Below, in pieces: positions 1-11,814 of a stretch of 64,000 nucleotides of DNA (position 1 is the stretch's first letter; each line of letters opens with the position of its first letter). This DNA comes from Methylobacterium sp. Leaf99 (GTDB lineage Bacteria; Pseudomonadota; Alphaproteobacteria; Rhizobiales; Beijerinckiaceae). A model generated the notes under the pieces. The model saw only the letters and a list, made by a program, of their open reading frames with translations. It made no database searches and was not told the DNA's origin. The stretch spans positions 771,001 through 835,000 of the forward strand of contig NZ_LMMU01000001.1 of assembly GCF_001422375.1 (NCBI RefSeq), read 5' to 3'. A program made the translations under genes and the position numbers.

Positions 1-1
1 C

Positions 2-1543
2 ACCCTGACGCAGGACGAGATCGTCAAGGTGGTGGAGGTCGATGGCGAGGAGTGGCTGTTCTACACCGCCACCAAGATCGACGTCGCCTTCATCCGCGGC
101 ACCTCCGCCGATCCCGCCGGCAACATCTCCTTCGAGAAGGAGGCCCTGACCCTCGACTGCCTCGCCCAGGCCATGGCGGCCCGCAACAACGGCGGCATCG
201 TCATCGCCCAGGTCGAACGCATCGTCGACGACGGCTTCCTGCTGCCGAAGGACGTGCGGGTGCCCGGCATCCTTGTCGACTGCGTGGTGCTGGCCGAGCC
301 CGAGATGCACCGCATGAACTACGGCGTGCAGCATGATCCGGCGCTGGCCGGCCAGATCCGCGTGCCGGTGACGGGCATGAAGAAGATGCCGCTCGATGCC
401 CGCAAGATCATCGCCCGGCGCGCCGCCTTCGAGCTGCCGCCCAACGGCGTGGTCAACCTCGGCGTCGGCGCGCCGGAGGGCATCTCGGCGGTGGCCAACG
501 AGGAGAAGGTGACGCCCTACATCACCCTCACCACGGAGGCCGGGGCGGTGGGTGGCGTGCTGGCCAGCGGGTCGAGCTTCGGCGCGGCGACGAACGCCGA
601 CTGCGTCATCGACCAGAACCAGATGTTCGACTTCTACGACGGCGGCGGCCTCGACATGACCTGCCTGGGTCTGGCCGAGTGCGACCAGCACGGCAACGTC
701 AACACCAGCATGTTCGGCGGCCGCCTCAACGGCTGCGGCGGCTTCATCAACATCTCGCAGAACGCCCGCTGCGTCGTCTTCGCCGGCACCTTCACGGTGG
801 GCGGCCTCGAGACCGTGGTGGAGGACGGCCAACTCCGCATCGTCACCGAGGGCCGCGCGCAGAAATTCCTGCCGCAGGTGGAGCAGGTCACCTTCAGCGG
901 CTCCTACGCGCAGAAGCGCTCGCAGCCGGTGATCTACGTCACCGAGCGCTGCGTCTTCCAGCTCACCGACGAGGGGCTGGAGCTCATCGAGGTGGCGCCG
1001 GGCATCGACATCGCGCGGGACATCCTGCCCCATATGGGGTTCACCCCCATCATCAAGCAGCCGGCGCTCATGGATGCGCGCCTGTTCCGCGACGAGCCGA
1101 TGGAACTGCTCGCCGACCTCCTGAACCTCAACCTGTCGGAGCGCGTCAGCTACGATTCCGAGCGCAACATCCTGTTCGTCAACCTCGAGGGCTGGCATGC
1201 CCGCGTGAAGAGCGACATCGACGACCTGCGCAAGGTCTTGGTCGGCGCCTGCAAGAAGGCCGGCCAGCGCGTCAACTCCGTGGTCAACCACGACGGGTTC
1301 CGCATCAACGAGAACCTTTACGACGACTACGCGAGCATGATCCAATACTTGGCGGCGAACTACTACGCGACCACCACCCGCTACGCCACGAGCGCGTTCC
1401 TGCGCCTCAAGATGGAGGAGGCGCTGAACCGCCGCGGCCTCGCCCCCCACGTGTTCGAGCGCAAGGAGGACGCCCACGCCTTCGTCGACGGCCTCGACAA
1501 GAAGGTCCGCCGCGCCTCCACGGCCATCGCGTCGGCGGCGTAG
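2..1543 (+). CDS. Fused alpha/beta acyl-CoA:acetate/3-ketoacid CoA transferase (YdiF type), 5' end missing
   Basis: Family I CoA transferase that moves CoA between acyl-CoA and short-chain or keto acids. The reading frame is open from base 2, so the gene begins outside the window. By alignment from memory with E. coli YdiF about 155 N-terminal residues are missing. The alpha-type part contains VAFIRGTSADPAGN. The beta-type part contains LGVGAPEGI, then TTEAGAVGG, where the glutamate is the expected CoA-thioester nucleophile, then FYDGGGLD. The YdiF-like body ends near base 1120. About 140 further residues follow that YdiF lacks, beginning LNLSERVSYDSERNILFVNL. The physiological substrate cannot be told from sequence. 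Confidence 0.88.
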   Translation, partial: TLTQDEIVKVVEVDGEEWLFYTATKIDVAFIRGTSADPAGNISFEKEALTLDCLAQAMAARNNGGIVIAQVERIVDDGFLLPKDVRVPGILVDCVVLAEPEMHRMNYGVQHDPALAGQIRVPVTGMKKMPLDARKIIARRAAFELPPNGVVNLGVGAPEGISAVANEEKVTPYITLTTEAGAVGGVLASGSSFGAATNADCVIDQNQMFDFYDGGGLDMTCLGLAECDQHGNVNTSMFGGRLNGCGGFINISQNARCVVFAGTFTVGGLETVVEDGQLRIVTEGRAQKFLPQVEQVTFSGSYAQKRSQPVIYVTERCVFQLTDEGLELIEVAPGIDIARDILPHMGFTPIIKQPALMDARLFRDEPMELLADLLNLNLSERVSYDSERNILFVNLEGWHARVKSDIDDLRKVLVGACKKAGQRVNSVVNHDGFRINENLYDDYASMIQYLAANYYATTTRYATSAFLRLKMEEALNRRGLAPHVFERKEDAHAFVDGLDKKVRRASTAIASAA

Positions 1544-1551
1544 AAAAACCC

Positions 1552-1684
1552 TCTCCCCCCTGCGGGAGAGGGTTGTCGCGGAGCGACCGGGAGGGGGGCA
1601 GCGCCGCTTTCTCCGGAAAAACCTGAGCTGGCCCCTCTCCCGCCGGCTCCGCAGGCACCCTCCCCCGCAAAGGGGGGAGGGTTT
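1552..1684. repeat. Palindromic repeat region, B-like
   Basis: Non-coding gap between the CoA transferase stop and the bestrophin start. It starts with a CCCTCTCC...GGAGAGGG hairpin, then GTCGCGGAGCGAC, and ends in another CCCTCCCCC/GGGGGGAGGG hairpin. It shares the ccctctcc / gagaggg modules of the larger family B copies near 29.0 and 49.1 kb but is shorter and more diverged. No run of T follows the hairpins, so a classical terminator is not supported. Confidence 0.6.
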
Positions 1685-1714
1685 TCGCGCTCGAATACCG
1701 AAGCACCCCAAAGA

Positions 1715-2635
1715 ATGATCGTCCGTTCGCGTCCGGGGCTCCTGACGATCCTGTTCACCCTGCGCGGCTCGATCCTGCCGCAGGTGGCGCCCAAGGTCCT
1801 CGGCATCACCGCCGTGGCGGCCGGCGTGACGGCGGCGGAGATGCGCTGGCCCGAGGCGTTTCCCATCACCGCCGGGGTCGGGCCGTTCACCCTCATCGGC
1901 CTGGCCCTGTCGATCTTCCTGAGCTTTCGCAATGGCGCCTGCTACGACCGCTGGTGGGAGGCGCGCCGGGCCTGGGGCGCGCTCATCGTCGAGACGCGGG
2001 GCATCGCCCGCCTGCTCGCCGCCCTCCTGCCGGAGCCGGCACAGGCGGATCTGCGCCGGCGCGTCCTGCGGCGGCTGTCGGGGTTCGCCCACGCCCTCCA
2101 CGCGCAGGTGCGGGGCGGCGACGAGGTCGCGGCGGCCGCGCCCTGGCTCCCGCCCGGGGAGGCCGATTCCATCGCCCGCAAGCCGAGCCCGGCCGACGCG
2201 GTGCTGGCGCATCTCACCGCCGACCTCGCCGGCGCCTACCGATCGGGCGCCCTCACGGACGTGCTGTTCGGGGTGCTGGAGCAGCGCGTCGCGGCCCTGT
2301 CCCAGGCCCAGATCGTGTGCGAGCGCATCCACGGCACGCCCCTGCCCTTCGCCTACACTCTGCTCCTGTACCGGACGGCGTGGCTCTACTGCCTGCTGCT
2401 GCCGTTCGGGCTCGCCGCCTCCCTCGGCTGGGCGACGCCGCTCGCCGTGGCGCTGGTCGCCTACACCTTCTTCGGCCTCGACGCGCTGGGCGACGAACTC
2501 GAGGAGCCCTTCGGGACGGAGCCCAACGACCTGCCCCTCGACGCCCTCCTGCACACCCTCGACGGCATCGTCCTCGACGCCCTCGGCGAACCGGCGCCGC
2601 CAGCGCTCAAGCCGGAGCGGTACTGGCTGACGTGA
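1715..2635 (+). CDS. Bestrophin-like (UPF0187) anion channel family protein
   Basis: 306-residue inner-membrane protein of the bacterial bestrophin (RFP-TM) family, expected to form a pentameric anion or cation channel. Supporting features are the N-terminal amphipathic entry followed by hydrophobic helices, the conserved SIFLSFRNGACYDRWWEARR segment near residues 68-88 after helix 2, and a C-terminal pair of hydrophobic stretches followed by the acidic region DALGDELEEPFGTEPNDLPL, which matches the family's conserved GDELEEPFG motif. The ATG at 1715 precedes a basic MIVRSR N-terminus. It stands alone between repeats and a convergent gene. The ion transported is not known. Confidence 0.85.
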   Translation: MIVRSRPGLLTILFTLRGSILPQVAPKVLGITAVAAGVTAAEMRWPEAFPITAGVGPFTLIGLALSIFLSFRNGACYDRWWEARRAWGALIVETRGIARLLAALLPEPAQADLRRRVLRRLSGFAHALHAQVRGGDEVAAAAPWLPPGEADSIARKPSPADAVLAHLTADLAGAYRSGALTDVLFGVLEQRVAALSQAQIVCERIHGTPLPFAYTLLLYRTAWLYCLLLPFGLAASLGWATPLAVALVAYTFFGLDALGDELEEPFGTEPNDLPLDALLHTLDGIVLDALGEPAPPALKPERYWLT

Positions 2636-2684
2636 GGGAGCGACCGCGCCGGCGGCAAGTCAGCGCCCGACGGCGAAGCGCCGC

Positions 2685-3530
2685 TCACAGCTTGGGGGGG
2701 GCCGTCCCGGGGGCGTCGTCGGCGGCGCGCTTGTCGATGACGGCGGCGAAGTCCTCCGGCGACTTGTCGAGGAACTCGTCCAGGGCCGCCTGGAACTTCG
2801 CCTTGTCCTTCTCGCCGGGGCAGCGCGGCTCGGCGCGGCCGGCGACCGCCTTGGCGATCTCGGCCTCGATGGCCGCCATCTCCCTGCGCAGGGATTGGAT
2901 CTTCGCGTCGAAGGCCGTGCGCTGCTTGCCCGTCGTCGCGACGTCGCATTCCTTGATCGCCGCCTCCATCAGGGCGCCGAGGTGGTAGCTCTTGATCCGG
3001 GCCTCGGACGGCAGGGACGGCGATGGAGCCGGCGCGACGGGGGTCACGTCGCAGCGGCGCAGGGATTCGTAGGCTTCGGGGAAGCCGGCGAGGTCGAAAT
3101 CGCCGTCGGCACCGTCAAGCTTCAGGATCATCTTCTTGGCGGCGAGCATCTGCGGCATCAGCGTCGCCGGGACCGTCGTGGTCAGGCTCGTCCCGTCGCC
3201 GGTCCAGGTGTGCCTGGAGAGGGCGACGCGCTTGTCCAGCATCAGGGGAACGCGGACCTTCTCGTTCTTGTCCCAGGTCCAATGCTCGTAGATGAACGTC
3301 ATCATGGCCTGGTCGTCGGCCAGCGCGAAGACCAGGACGTTCACGGCGTTGCCGTCGTCGGGGTCCTTGTAGGACTTGCTCATGAGGCAGGTCGAGCCGT
3401 TCGTCCCCGGGGCCGAGCGCTCGATATCCCACCCCTTGGCCTTCTCGAACGGGATCTCGCCGGCGCCGTGGGCCGACGCGGCGAAGAGGTTGAGGGCCGC
3501 CAGGCCCGCGACGAGGAAGAGATGTCTCAA
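2685..3530 (-). CDS. Secreted protein of unknown function
   Basis: 281 residues with a clear signal peptide (MRHLFLVAGLAALNLFAASAHG). I do not recognise a family. The mature part is soluble, with a Trp/Tyr-rich segment (FIYEHWTWDK), two cysteines (CLMSK near residue 48, RRCDV near 160), a Pro-rich linker and a C-terminal half rich in Lys, Glu and Asp with a KIQSLRREMAAIEAEI stretch that may be a short coiled coil. The start is TTG at 3530, chosen because GGAGG lies six bases upstream and the signal peptide begins directly there. It converges on the bestrophin gene. Confidence 0.75.
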   Translation of the reverse strand: MRHLFLVAGLAALNLFAASAHGAGEIPFEKAKGWDIERSAPGTNGSTCLMSKSYKDPDDGNAVNVLVFALADDQAMMTFIYEHWTWDKNEKVRVPLMLDKRVALSRHTWTGDGTSLTTTVPATLMPQMLAAKKMILKLDGADGDFDLAGFPEAYESLRRCDVTPVAPAPSPSLPSEARIKSYHLGALMEAAIKECDVATTGKQRTAFDAKIQSLRREMAAIEAEIAKAVAGRAEPRCPGEKDKAKFQAALDEFLDKSPEDFAAVIDKRAADDAPGTAPPKL

Positions 3531-3660
3531 GACTGCCTCCGGGCGGCCCGTGGCAGCCGTCTGCGGTGCAGGGTGCGCCGGGAGGCCTTACGGTTCGATT
3601 GAGAGGCGGCGAGAAGATCGAAGACTGTTCTCGCTCGATCACCCCGGATCGTAGCGTCGC

Positions 3661-4003
3661 GACGGGCCCCCTCTCCTGTTTGGGCTACGGCATTCACACA
3701 TCTCGCGGGCAGCACGGGTCCCCTCTCCTGGAAGGAGAGGGACAGGGTGAGGTGTGTGACCTTTTCGGAGAGTCCAAACACCTCACCCCAACCCTCTCCT
3801 TTCAGGAGAGGGAGCACCGGTGGGCCTTACGCCCGTATCCGGATGCAGTCCGGTGTCCTGCCGCTGCACGGAATCGGCCCATTCGCAGTTGTGTGAATCC
3901 GGTAGCCTGTTTGGGACAGGGTTGGGGTGAGGTGTGCGAACTCTCCGGAGACTCCACACACCTCACCCTGTCCCTCTCCTTCCAGGAGAGGGGACCGGCG
4001 CTC
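3661..4003. repeat. Composite palindromic repeat, family A copy 1
   Basis: Occupies most of the 600-base gap between the secreted-protein gene and the asparaginase gene. It contains two linked units. Each is a large imperfect inverted repeat: ccctctcctgg/aaggagaggg, then gggtgaggtgtg, a short centre, cacacctcaccc, and the inverted ccctctcc...ggagaggg. The linker holds gcccgtatccggatgc and the phrase gttgtgtgaatccggtagcc. Nearly the same 340 bp recurs at 44.28-44.61 kb. Reading frames here are repeat-encoded and not genes. I see nothing else in 3531-4131. Confidence 0.85.
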
Positions 4004-4131
4004 CACCTCAGATCGCCGGACACGCTCGATTGTCCGAACCAATCGGCCGGAGTCGGCCGGAGTTCGCATGACGGGTCGACAACGGGCCCGTGCCGAGGGC
4101 ACCCGCCGCCAGCCTCCGACCGCAAGCCCCC

Positions 4132-5824
<1,693 letters not shown>

Positions 5825-5923
5825 GGTGTCGGGTCTCGCTCTGTGTGCGAAGGGTCGGTGTGCCCTTGCGTTGAAGCGAATATGCGGTGCAGTGCAGCAT
5901 GGATCAAACAGAACGTATCGATA
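5825..5923. promoter_or_regulatory. Divergent promoter region with candidate LysR sites
   Basis: The 99 bases between the divergent small secreted gene and the LysR gene contain the 9-base palindrome TGCAGTGCA at 5888-5896, inside ATGCGGTGCAGTGCAGCAT. Immediately downstream, over the LysR start, is the imperfect palindrome ATCGATAATGACTATTGAT. LysR regulators commonly bind such intergenic sites and autoregulate. The assignment rests only on position and symmetry. Confidence 0.3.
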
Positions 5924-6874
5924 ATGACTATTGATCACGTCGATCTCACCCGCATCGACCTGAACCTGCTGGTGGCCCTCGACGCCCTGCTGTCCGAGCG
6001 CGGCGTCACCCGCGCGGCGGCCCGCATCGGCATCGGCCAGTCGGCCATGAGCTCGTCGCTCGCCCGCCTGCGCCTCCTGTTCGGCGACGAACTCCTGACC
6101 CGGGCCCCCGAGGGCATGCGCCCGACGCCCCGCGCCCTGGCCCTGGCCGAGCCCGTCCGCACCCTGCTGCGGCAGGTGCAGTCCCTGGTCCGGCGCGACG
6201 CGGTGTTCGATCCGCGCACGGTGACCCGCACCTTCACCATCGGCCTGCCCGACAGCGCCGAGGTGCTGCTCGGGCCCCGGCTGCTCGCCTACCTGCGGGC
6301 GGAGGCGCCGGGGATCAGCCTGCTGCTGCGCTCCATCGACCGCATCCGCATCCTGCAGGAGCTCGACGCCGACCGGGTCGATCTCGGCATCGGCTTCTTC
6401 ACGGAGGGGCAGACCCACCACAAGCGCCGCCTGCTCTACCGCGACAACTACCTCTGCATGTTCAACGCCGACCTCGTCGGCATCACGCCGCCGATCTCCC
6501 TCGAAGACTACGTCCGCTTCCCCCACATCCTCACCAGCCTGAAGGAGACGGCGCACGGGGTGGTGGACGATGCCCTGGCGAAACGGGGCCTGAGCCGGAC
6601 GCTGGCGGTGACGACGCCGCGCTTCCTCGCCGTGCCGTTCCTCGTGCGCAGCGCCCCGGTGATCACCACCATGCACGCGCGCCTCGCCACCTTCTTCGCC
6701 GGGGCGCTGGGGCTCAGCGTCAGCCCGGCCCCGGTGGCGCTCGAGGACGTGGCGATCTCGATGCTGTGGCACGCCTCCTACGACGACGATCCGGCCCATC
6801 GCTGGCTGCGTGCCACGATCCTGCGCCTCACGGAGGCCGACGAGCCGGGCACCGCGTTCGGCGCGGCGCGTTGA
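5924..6874 (+). CDS. LysR-family transcriptional regulator
   Basis: 316 residues. The N-terminal winged helix-turn-helix spans about residues 8-67 (LNLLVALDALLSERGVTRAA, then IGIGQSAMSSSLARLRLLFG and DELLTR), followed by a linker helix and the LysR substrate-binding domain beginning FTIGLPDSAEVLLGPRLLAY. The architecture resembles the NodD/LeuO-like subgroup. The ATG at 5924 gives the usual short N-terminus before the HTH. It is divergent from the 119-residue secreted gene and followed by a small hydrophilic protein gene. The inducer is unknown. Confidence 0.9.
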   Translation: MTIDHVDLTRIDLNLLVALDALLSERGVTRAAARIGIGQSAMSSSLARLRLLFGDELLTRAPEGMRPTPRALALAEPVRTLLRQVQSLVRRDAVFDPRTVTRTFTIGLPDSAEVLLGPRLLAYLRAEAPGISLLLRSIDRIRILQELDADRVDLGIGFFTEGQTHHKRRLLYRDNYLCMFNADLVGITPPISLEDYVRFPHILTSLKETAHGVVDDALAKRGLSRTLAVTTPRFLAVPFLVRSAPVITTMHARLATFFAGALGLSVSPAPVALEDVAISMLWHASYDDDPAHRWLRATILRLTEADEPGTAFGAAR

Positions 6875-6897
6875 GACCGGACACGAGGAGGACGCCC

Positions 6898-7062
6898 ATG
6901 GCCGACGATCACGACGAAAAGTCCGACGGGACGGCGAAGAAGCCCGCCAACGTCGCCCCCGACGCGGTGAAGGACCCCAACGAGAAGACCGGCGGCAAGC
7001 CCGGCCAGGGCCCGAAGGGCGGCGGCACGCCCGACGACGAGACCGACCCCGGCGGCGGCTGA
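6898..7062 (+). CDS. Small hydrophilic, probably disordered protein
   Basis: 54 residues, MADDHDEKSDGTAKKPANVA... ending in a Gly/Asp/Pro-rich tail. It has no cysteine and no long hydrophobic stretch, so it is predicted to be unstructured. The start is supported by GAGGAGG seven bases before ATG. It follows the LysR gene by 23 bases, so it may be cotranscribed. I recognise no family, though the composition is like that of small stress-related proteins. Confidence 0.65.
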   Translation: MADDHDEKSDGTAKKPANVAPDAVKDPNEKTGGKPGQGPKGGGTPDDETDPGGG

Positions 7063-7119
7063 GCCGGCCATTGTCGGACGGGGGCGGACCGGTACTGTGT
7101 CGCCAGAGGGAGACACGCC

Positions 7120-8790
7120 ATGAACGCCCCCGAACTGAACGCCCCCGCTTCGGCTTCGACGGCCGGAACCTCGATCTACGACCGGGATCTCGACAAGAAT
7201 CCCGCCAACCACCAGCCGCTCACGCCCCTGAGCTACCTCGACCAGGCGGCGCGGGTGTTTCCCGACCACGTCGCGGTGATCCACGGGCCCCTGCGCCGGA
7301 GCTACGCCGAGCTCTACGCGCGCAGCCGGCGCCTCGCCGCGGCCCTCGCCGCCCGCGGCATCGGCCGGGGCGACACCGTGGCGGTGATGCTCGCCAACAC
7401 GCCCGAGATGATCGAGTGCCATTACGGGGTGCCGATGACCGGCGCCGTGCTCAACACCCTGAACACCCGGCTGGACGCCGCCGGCCTCGCCTTCTGCCTC
7501 GACCACGGCGAGGCCAAGGTGCTCATCACCGACGGAGAGTTTTCGCACATTGTCGCGTCCGCCCTGGCGCTGGCGGCGGCAAAGCCCCTGGTCGTCGACG
7601 TGGACGATCCGGTCTTCACCGGCGCCGGCGTCCCCGTCGGCGAACTCGCCTACGAGGCTCTGCTGGCGGAAGGCGATCCGGACGCCGACTGGGCGATGCC
7701 GGCCGACGAGTGGGACGCGATCTCCCTCAACTACACCTCGGGCACCACGGGCGACCCCAAGGGCGTGGTCTATCACCACCGCGGCGCCGCCCTGCTGTCG
7801 CTGGGCAACGTCATCACCGGCAATCTCGGCCAGCACCCGGTCTATCTCTGGACCCTGCCGATGTTCCACTGCAACGGCTGGTGCTTCCCCTGGACCCTGT
7901 CGGTGGTGGCCGGCACCCATGTCTGCCTCAGGCAGGTGCGGGCCGGGGCGCTCTACGAGTCAATCGCCCGGCACGGCGTCACGCATCTCTGCGGCGCGCC
8001 CATCGTCATGCAGCTCCTGCTCGGAGCCTCCGACGCCGAGCGCCGCCCCCTCCCCCACCGGGTCGCCTTCCTGACCGCCGCCGCCCCGCCGCCCCAGGCG
8101 GTGCTCGCCGCCATGGGGGAGGCCGGCTTCGACGTCACCCACCTCTACGGGCTCACCGAGACCTATGGCCCCGCCGTGGTCAATGCCTGGCACCGGGACT
8201 GGGACGCCCTCGACGCCGACGCCCGCGCGGAGAAGATGGCGCGCCAGGGCGTGCGCTACCCCGTGCTGGAGGGGTTCGACATCCGCGATCCCGAGACCGG
8301 CGACTCCGTGCCGGCCGACGGGACGACCCTGGGCGAGGCGATGTTCCGCGGCAACGTGGTGATGCGCGGCTACCTCAAGAACCCGGCGGCGACGCAGGCC
8401 GCGTTCAAGGGCGGCTGGTTCCGCTCCGGCGACCTCGGGGTGAAGCACCCGGACGGCTACATCCAGCTGAAGGACCGCTCGAAGGACATCATCATCTCGG
8501 GCGGCGAGAACATTTCCTCCATCGAGGTCGAGGACGCCCTGTTCCGCCACCCCGCCGTCGCCTCCGCCGCCGTGGTCGCCCGGCCCGACGCGAAGTGGGG
8601 CGAGACCCCCATGGCCTTCGTCGAGCTCAAACCCGGCGCCACCGTGGCGGCCGACGCCCTCATCGCCTGGTGCCGCGAGCGCCTCGCCGGCTACAAGCTG
8701 CCGCGCCACATCGTGTTCGGAGACTTGCCGAAGACGGCGACGGGCAAGGTGCAGAAGTATCTGCTGCGGGAACGGGCGAAGGCGGAGTGA
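7120..8790 (+). CDS. AMP-forming acyl-CoA synthetase (DmdB/AAE-like)
   Basis: 556-residue member of the ANL superfamily that activates a carboxylic acid with ATP and CoA. The phosphate-binding motif YTSGTTGDPKGV starts at residue 205. Other motifs are LPMFHCNGWCFPW, LYGLTETYG, the hinge region FRSGDLGVKHPDGYIQLKDR, SKDIIISGGENISSIEVEDAL, and PKTATGKVQKYLLR with the C-terminal catalytic lysine. The pattern matches the medium-chain/methylmercaptopropionate-CoA ligase group rather than acetyl-CoA synthetase. AGAGGGAG lies about seven bases before the ATG. The substrate is undetermined. Confidence 0.92.
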   Translation: MNAPELNAPASASTAGTSIYDRDLDKNPANHQPLTPLSYLDQAARVFPDHVAVIHGPLRRSYAELYARSRRLAAALAARGIGRGDTVAVMLANTPEMIECHYGVPMTGAVLNTLNTRLDAAGLAFCLDHGEAKVLITDGEFSHIVASALALAAAKPLVVDVDDPVFTGAGVPVGELAYEALLAEGDPDADWAMPADEWDAISLNYTSGTTGDPKGVVYHHRGAALLSLGNVITGNLGQHPVYLWTLPMFHCNGWCFPWTLSVVAGTHVCLRQVRAGALYESIARHGVTHLCGAPIVMQLLLGASDAERRPLPHRVAFLTAAAPPPQAVLAAMGEAGFDVTHLYGLTETYGPAVVNAWHRDWDALDADARAEKMARQGVRYPVLEGFDIRDPETGDSVPADGTTLGEAMFRGNVVMRGYLKNPAATQAAFKGGWFRSGDLGVKHPDGYIQLKDRSKDIIISGGENISSIEVEDALFRHPAVASAAVVARPDAKWGETPMAFVELKPGATVAADALIAWCRERLAGYKLPRHIVFGDLPKTATGKVQKYLLRERAKAE

Positions 8791-9168
8791 GGCCGGACGC
8801 ATGCGAACTCAACGCGGCCGCGTCGGGGCGAGGAAACCTCGCAAGACTCCCGACCGCCACCGGTCCGGTTTTCGGCATCACCGGAACTTTGAGAGAGACA
8901 CTTAATCCATCAAACTTAAGTGAAATTCGCTCGGGAACGTTTGTTTCAAGTCTTGCTTGAGTCCACGAGCGTGAAAGCGCCGTACAATTCGTCCCGAACC
9001 TGCCCCGAAGCGGCGCCCCGGCTCGGGAGACGCGTGTTTGATGGTGTCTCTTCGTCCGACGCCGTCCTTCCGTACGGTCGGCGAGCCGAGCGGCGATCCG
9101 AGACGGTGATGCCGGACACCGCTCGGCAGTTCGCGGCAGAACAGATCGAAACGAGAGGGCGGCAACGC
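8791..9168. other. Intergenic region with an AT-richer promoter-like stretch
   Basis: 378 bases without a convincing gene. Bases 8890-8960 are clearly richer in A/T than the surroundings and carry two CTTAA boxes (cttaatccatcaaacttaag), which may be the promoter of the following small membrane protein. An in-frame extension of that gene runs through the region but has no recognisable protein character and no good ribosome site. Confidence 0.4.
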
Positions 9169-9318
9169 ATGGAAACTTCGGCCAAACCCCACTACGGCTC
9201 CGAGCAGAAGAGAAAGTCGACGAACCTCCTCTATATCCTGGGGTTCCTGACCGTTCTGATCATCGTCGTGTTCTGCGCCCTGTACTTCTTCGGCCAACGT
9301 TTCGGCGTTCCGGTTTGA
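9169..9318 (+). CDS. Small single-pass membrane protein
   Basis: 49 residues: a basic, polar N-terminus (METSAKPHYGSEQKRKSTN) and one transmembrane helix (LLYILGFLTVLIIVVFCALY) with a short FFGQRFGVPV tail. GAGAGGG upstream supports the ATG at 9169. A longer in-frame version from 8920 or 9109 is possible but gives non-protein-like sequence. The next gene follows after two bases, which suggests one transcript. Function unknown. Confidence 0.65.
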   Translation: METSAKPHYGSEQKRKSTNLLYILGFLTVLIIVVFCALYFFGQRFGVPV

Positions 9319-9320
9319 GG

Positions 9321-9629
9321 ATGCGTCCGATCAACATGATCCGAATGACAGGCGTCGCGGATGTCGGTCCCCGGAGGACGAAGCCCCAGGGGCGACGGTT
9401 TCTCGCCACGGCCCTCCTGGGTGTCGGCTCCCTTGCATTGGCCTGTTCCGAGGCCGGCGCGCGTCCGTCCACGGCCGTGCCCCATGCCGATTGGCAGCGG
9501 AAATGCGAAGGACGCGCCGAGCACAACAAGATGCGGCAGAAACTGAGGGCGCCGTTCATCAAGCAGTGCGTGGCGGGTTACCGTATCAACGCGGGCAAGG
9601 ACCTTCAGGCCAAGAAGGAAAAGTTCTAG
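9321..9629 (+). CDS. Small secreted or anchored protein, possibly PsiF-like
   Basis: 102 residues. A basic N-terminus of about 25 residues precedes a hydrophobic segment (FLATALLGVGSLALACSEAGA) that looks like a signal peptide. The mature part WQRKCEGRAEHNKMRQKLRA...FIKQCVAGY has two cysteines spaced roughly as in PsiF repeats, but the match is weak. An in-frame TTG lies six bases upstream. I use the ATG. It directly follows the small membrane protein gene. Confidence 0.6.
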   Translation: MRPINMIRMTGVADVGPRRTKPQGRRFLATALLGVGSLALACSEAGARPSTAVPHADWQRKCEGRAEHNKMRQKLRAPFIKQCVAGYRINAGKDLQAKKEKF

Positions 9630-9690
9630 GCGGGTTCGGTCGATGGCCGTTCCCGCTCCGAAGCACATCGTTCGGGTCGGCTCCCAAACG

Positions 9691-9718
9691 AAAAAGGCCG
9701 GGCGATGAGCCCGGCCTT
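9691..9718 (-). terminator. Rho-independent terminator of typA
   Basis: On the minus strand AAGGCCGGGC-tcatc-GCCCGGCCTTTTT: a ten-bp stem (including the A-T pairs) with a five-base loop, then a run of T. It lies 31 bases after the typA stop codon. Confidence 0.85.
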
Positions 9719-9748
9719 CGTCGTATTCGAACCGTGAGGCGTGCCGCG

Positions 9749-11569
<1,821 letters not shown>

Positions 11570-11736
11570 AGGGTATCCGGAAGCGAGAAGAGCCCGTCAC
11601 GCGACGGGCCGCAGGAATGCGGCCGGCTGCGCCGGGTCACGGGATCGAGCTATCGCGTCGCAATAGAAGGTGTCGGGCGTTCCGGCAAGGGGTCGCGTCG
11701 GCATGCCCCCTCCCCGTCCCGCGCGGGATCGCCGCG

Positions 11737-11814
11737 CGCGGCCGGCGGCCTTGAGGATTCAGGGCCGGCCGGCGGCCTCCGGGATCAGGGCCTGCCGGCG
11801 GCTTCCAGGATCAG
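11737..11814. repeat. Three imperfect 26-bp tandem repeats across a gene end
   Basis: Units of about 26 bp with core gccggcggc(c/t)t...ggat(t/c)cag at 11737-11762, 11763-11788 and 11789-11814. The third unit and part of the second encode the last residues and stop codon of the alpha/beta hydrolase. The outer units lie downstream and out of the reading frame. Confidence 0.7.

Noticed and set aside
8883..8960. GGAAC motifs as sigma-EcfG promoters near the small membrane gene
   Set aside because: No CGTT-type -10 at the required 16-17 base spacing.
8920..9168. N-terminal extension of the small membrane protein
   Set aside because: The extension lacks protein-like character, and a better ribosome site precedes the ATG at 9169.
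9315..9320. TTG start for the small secreted protein
   Set aside because: An ATG six bases downstream is adequate, and the TTG overlaps the previous stop codon.
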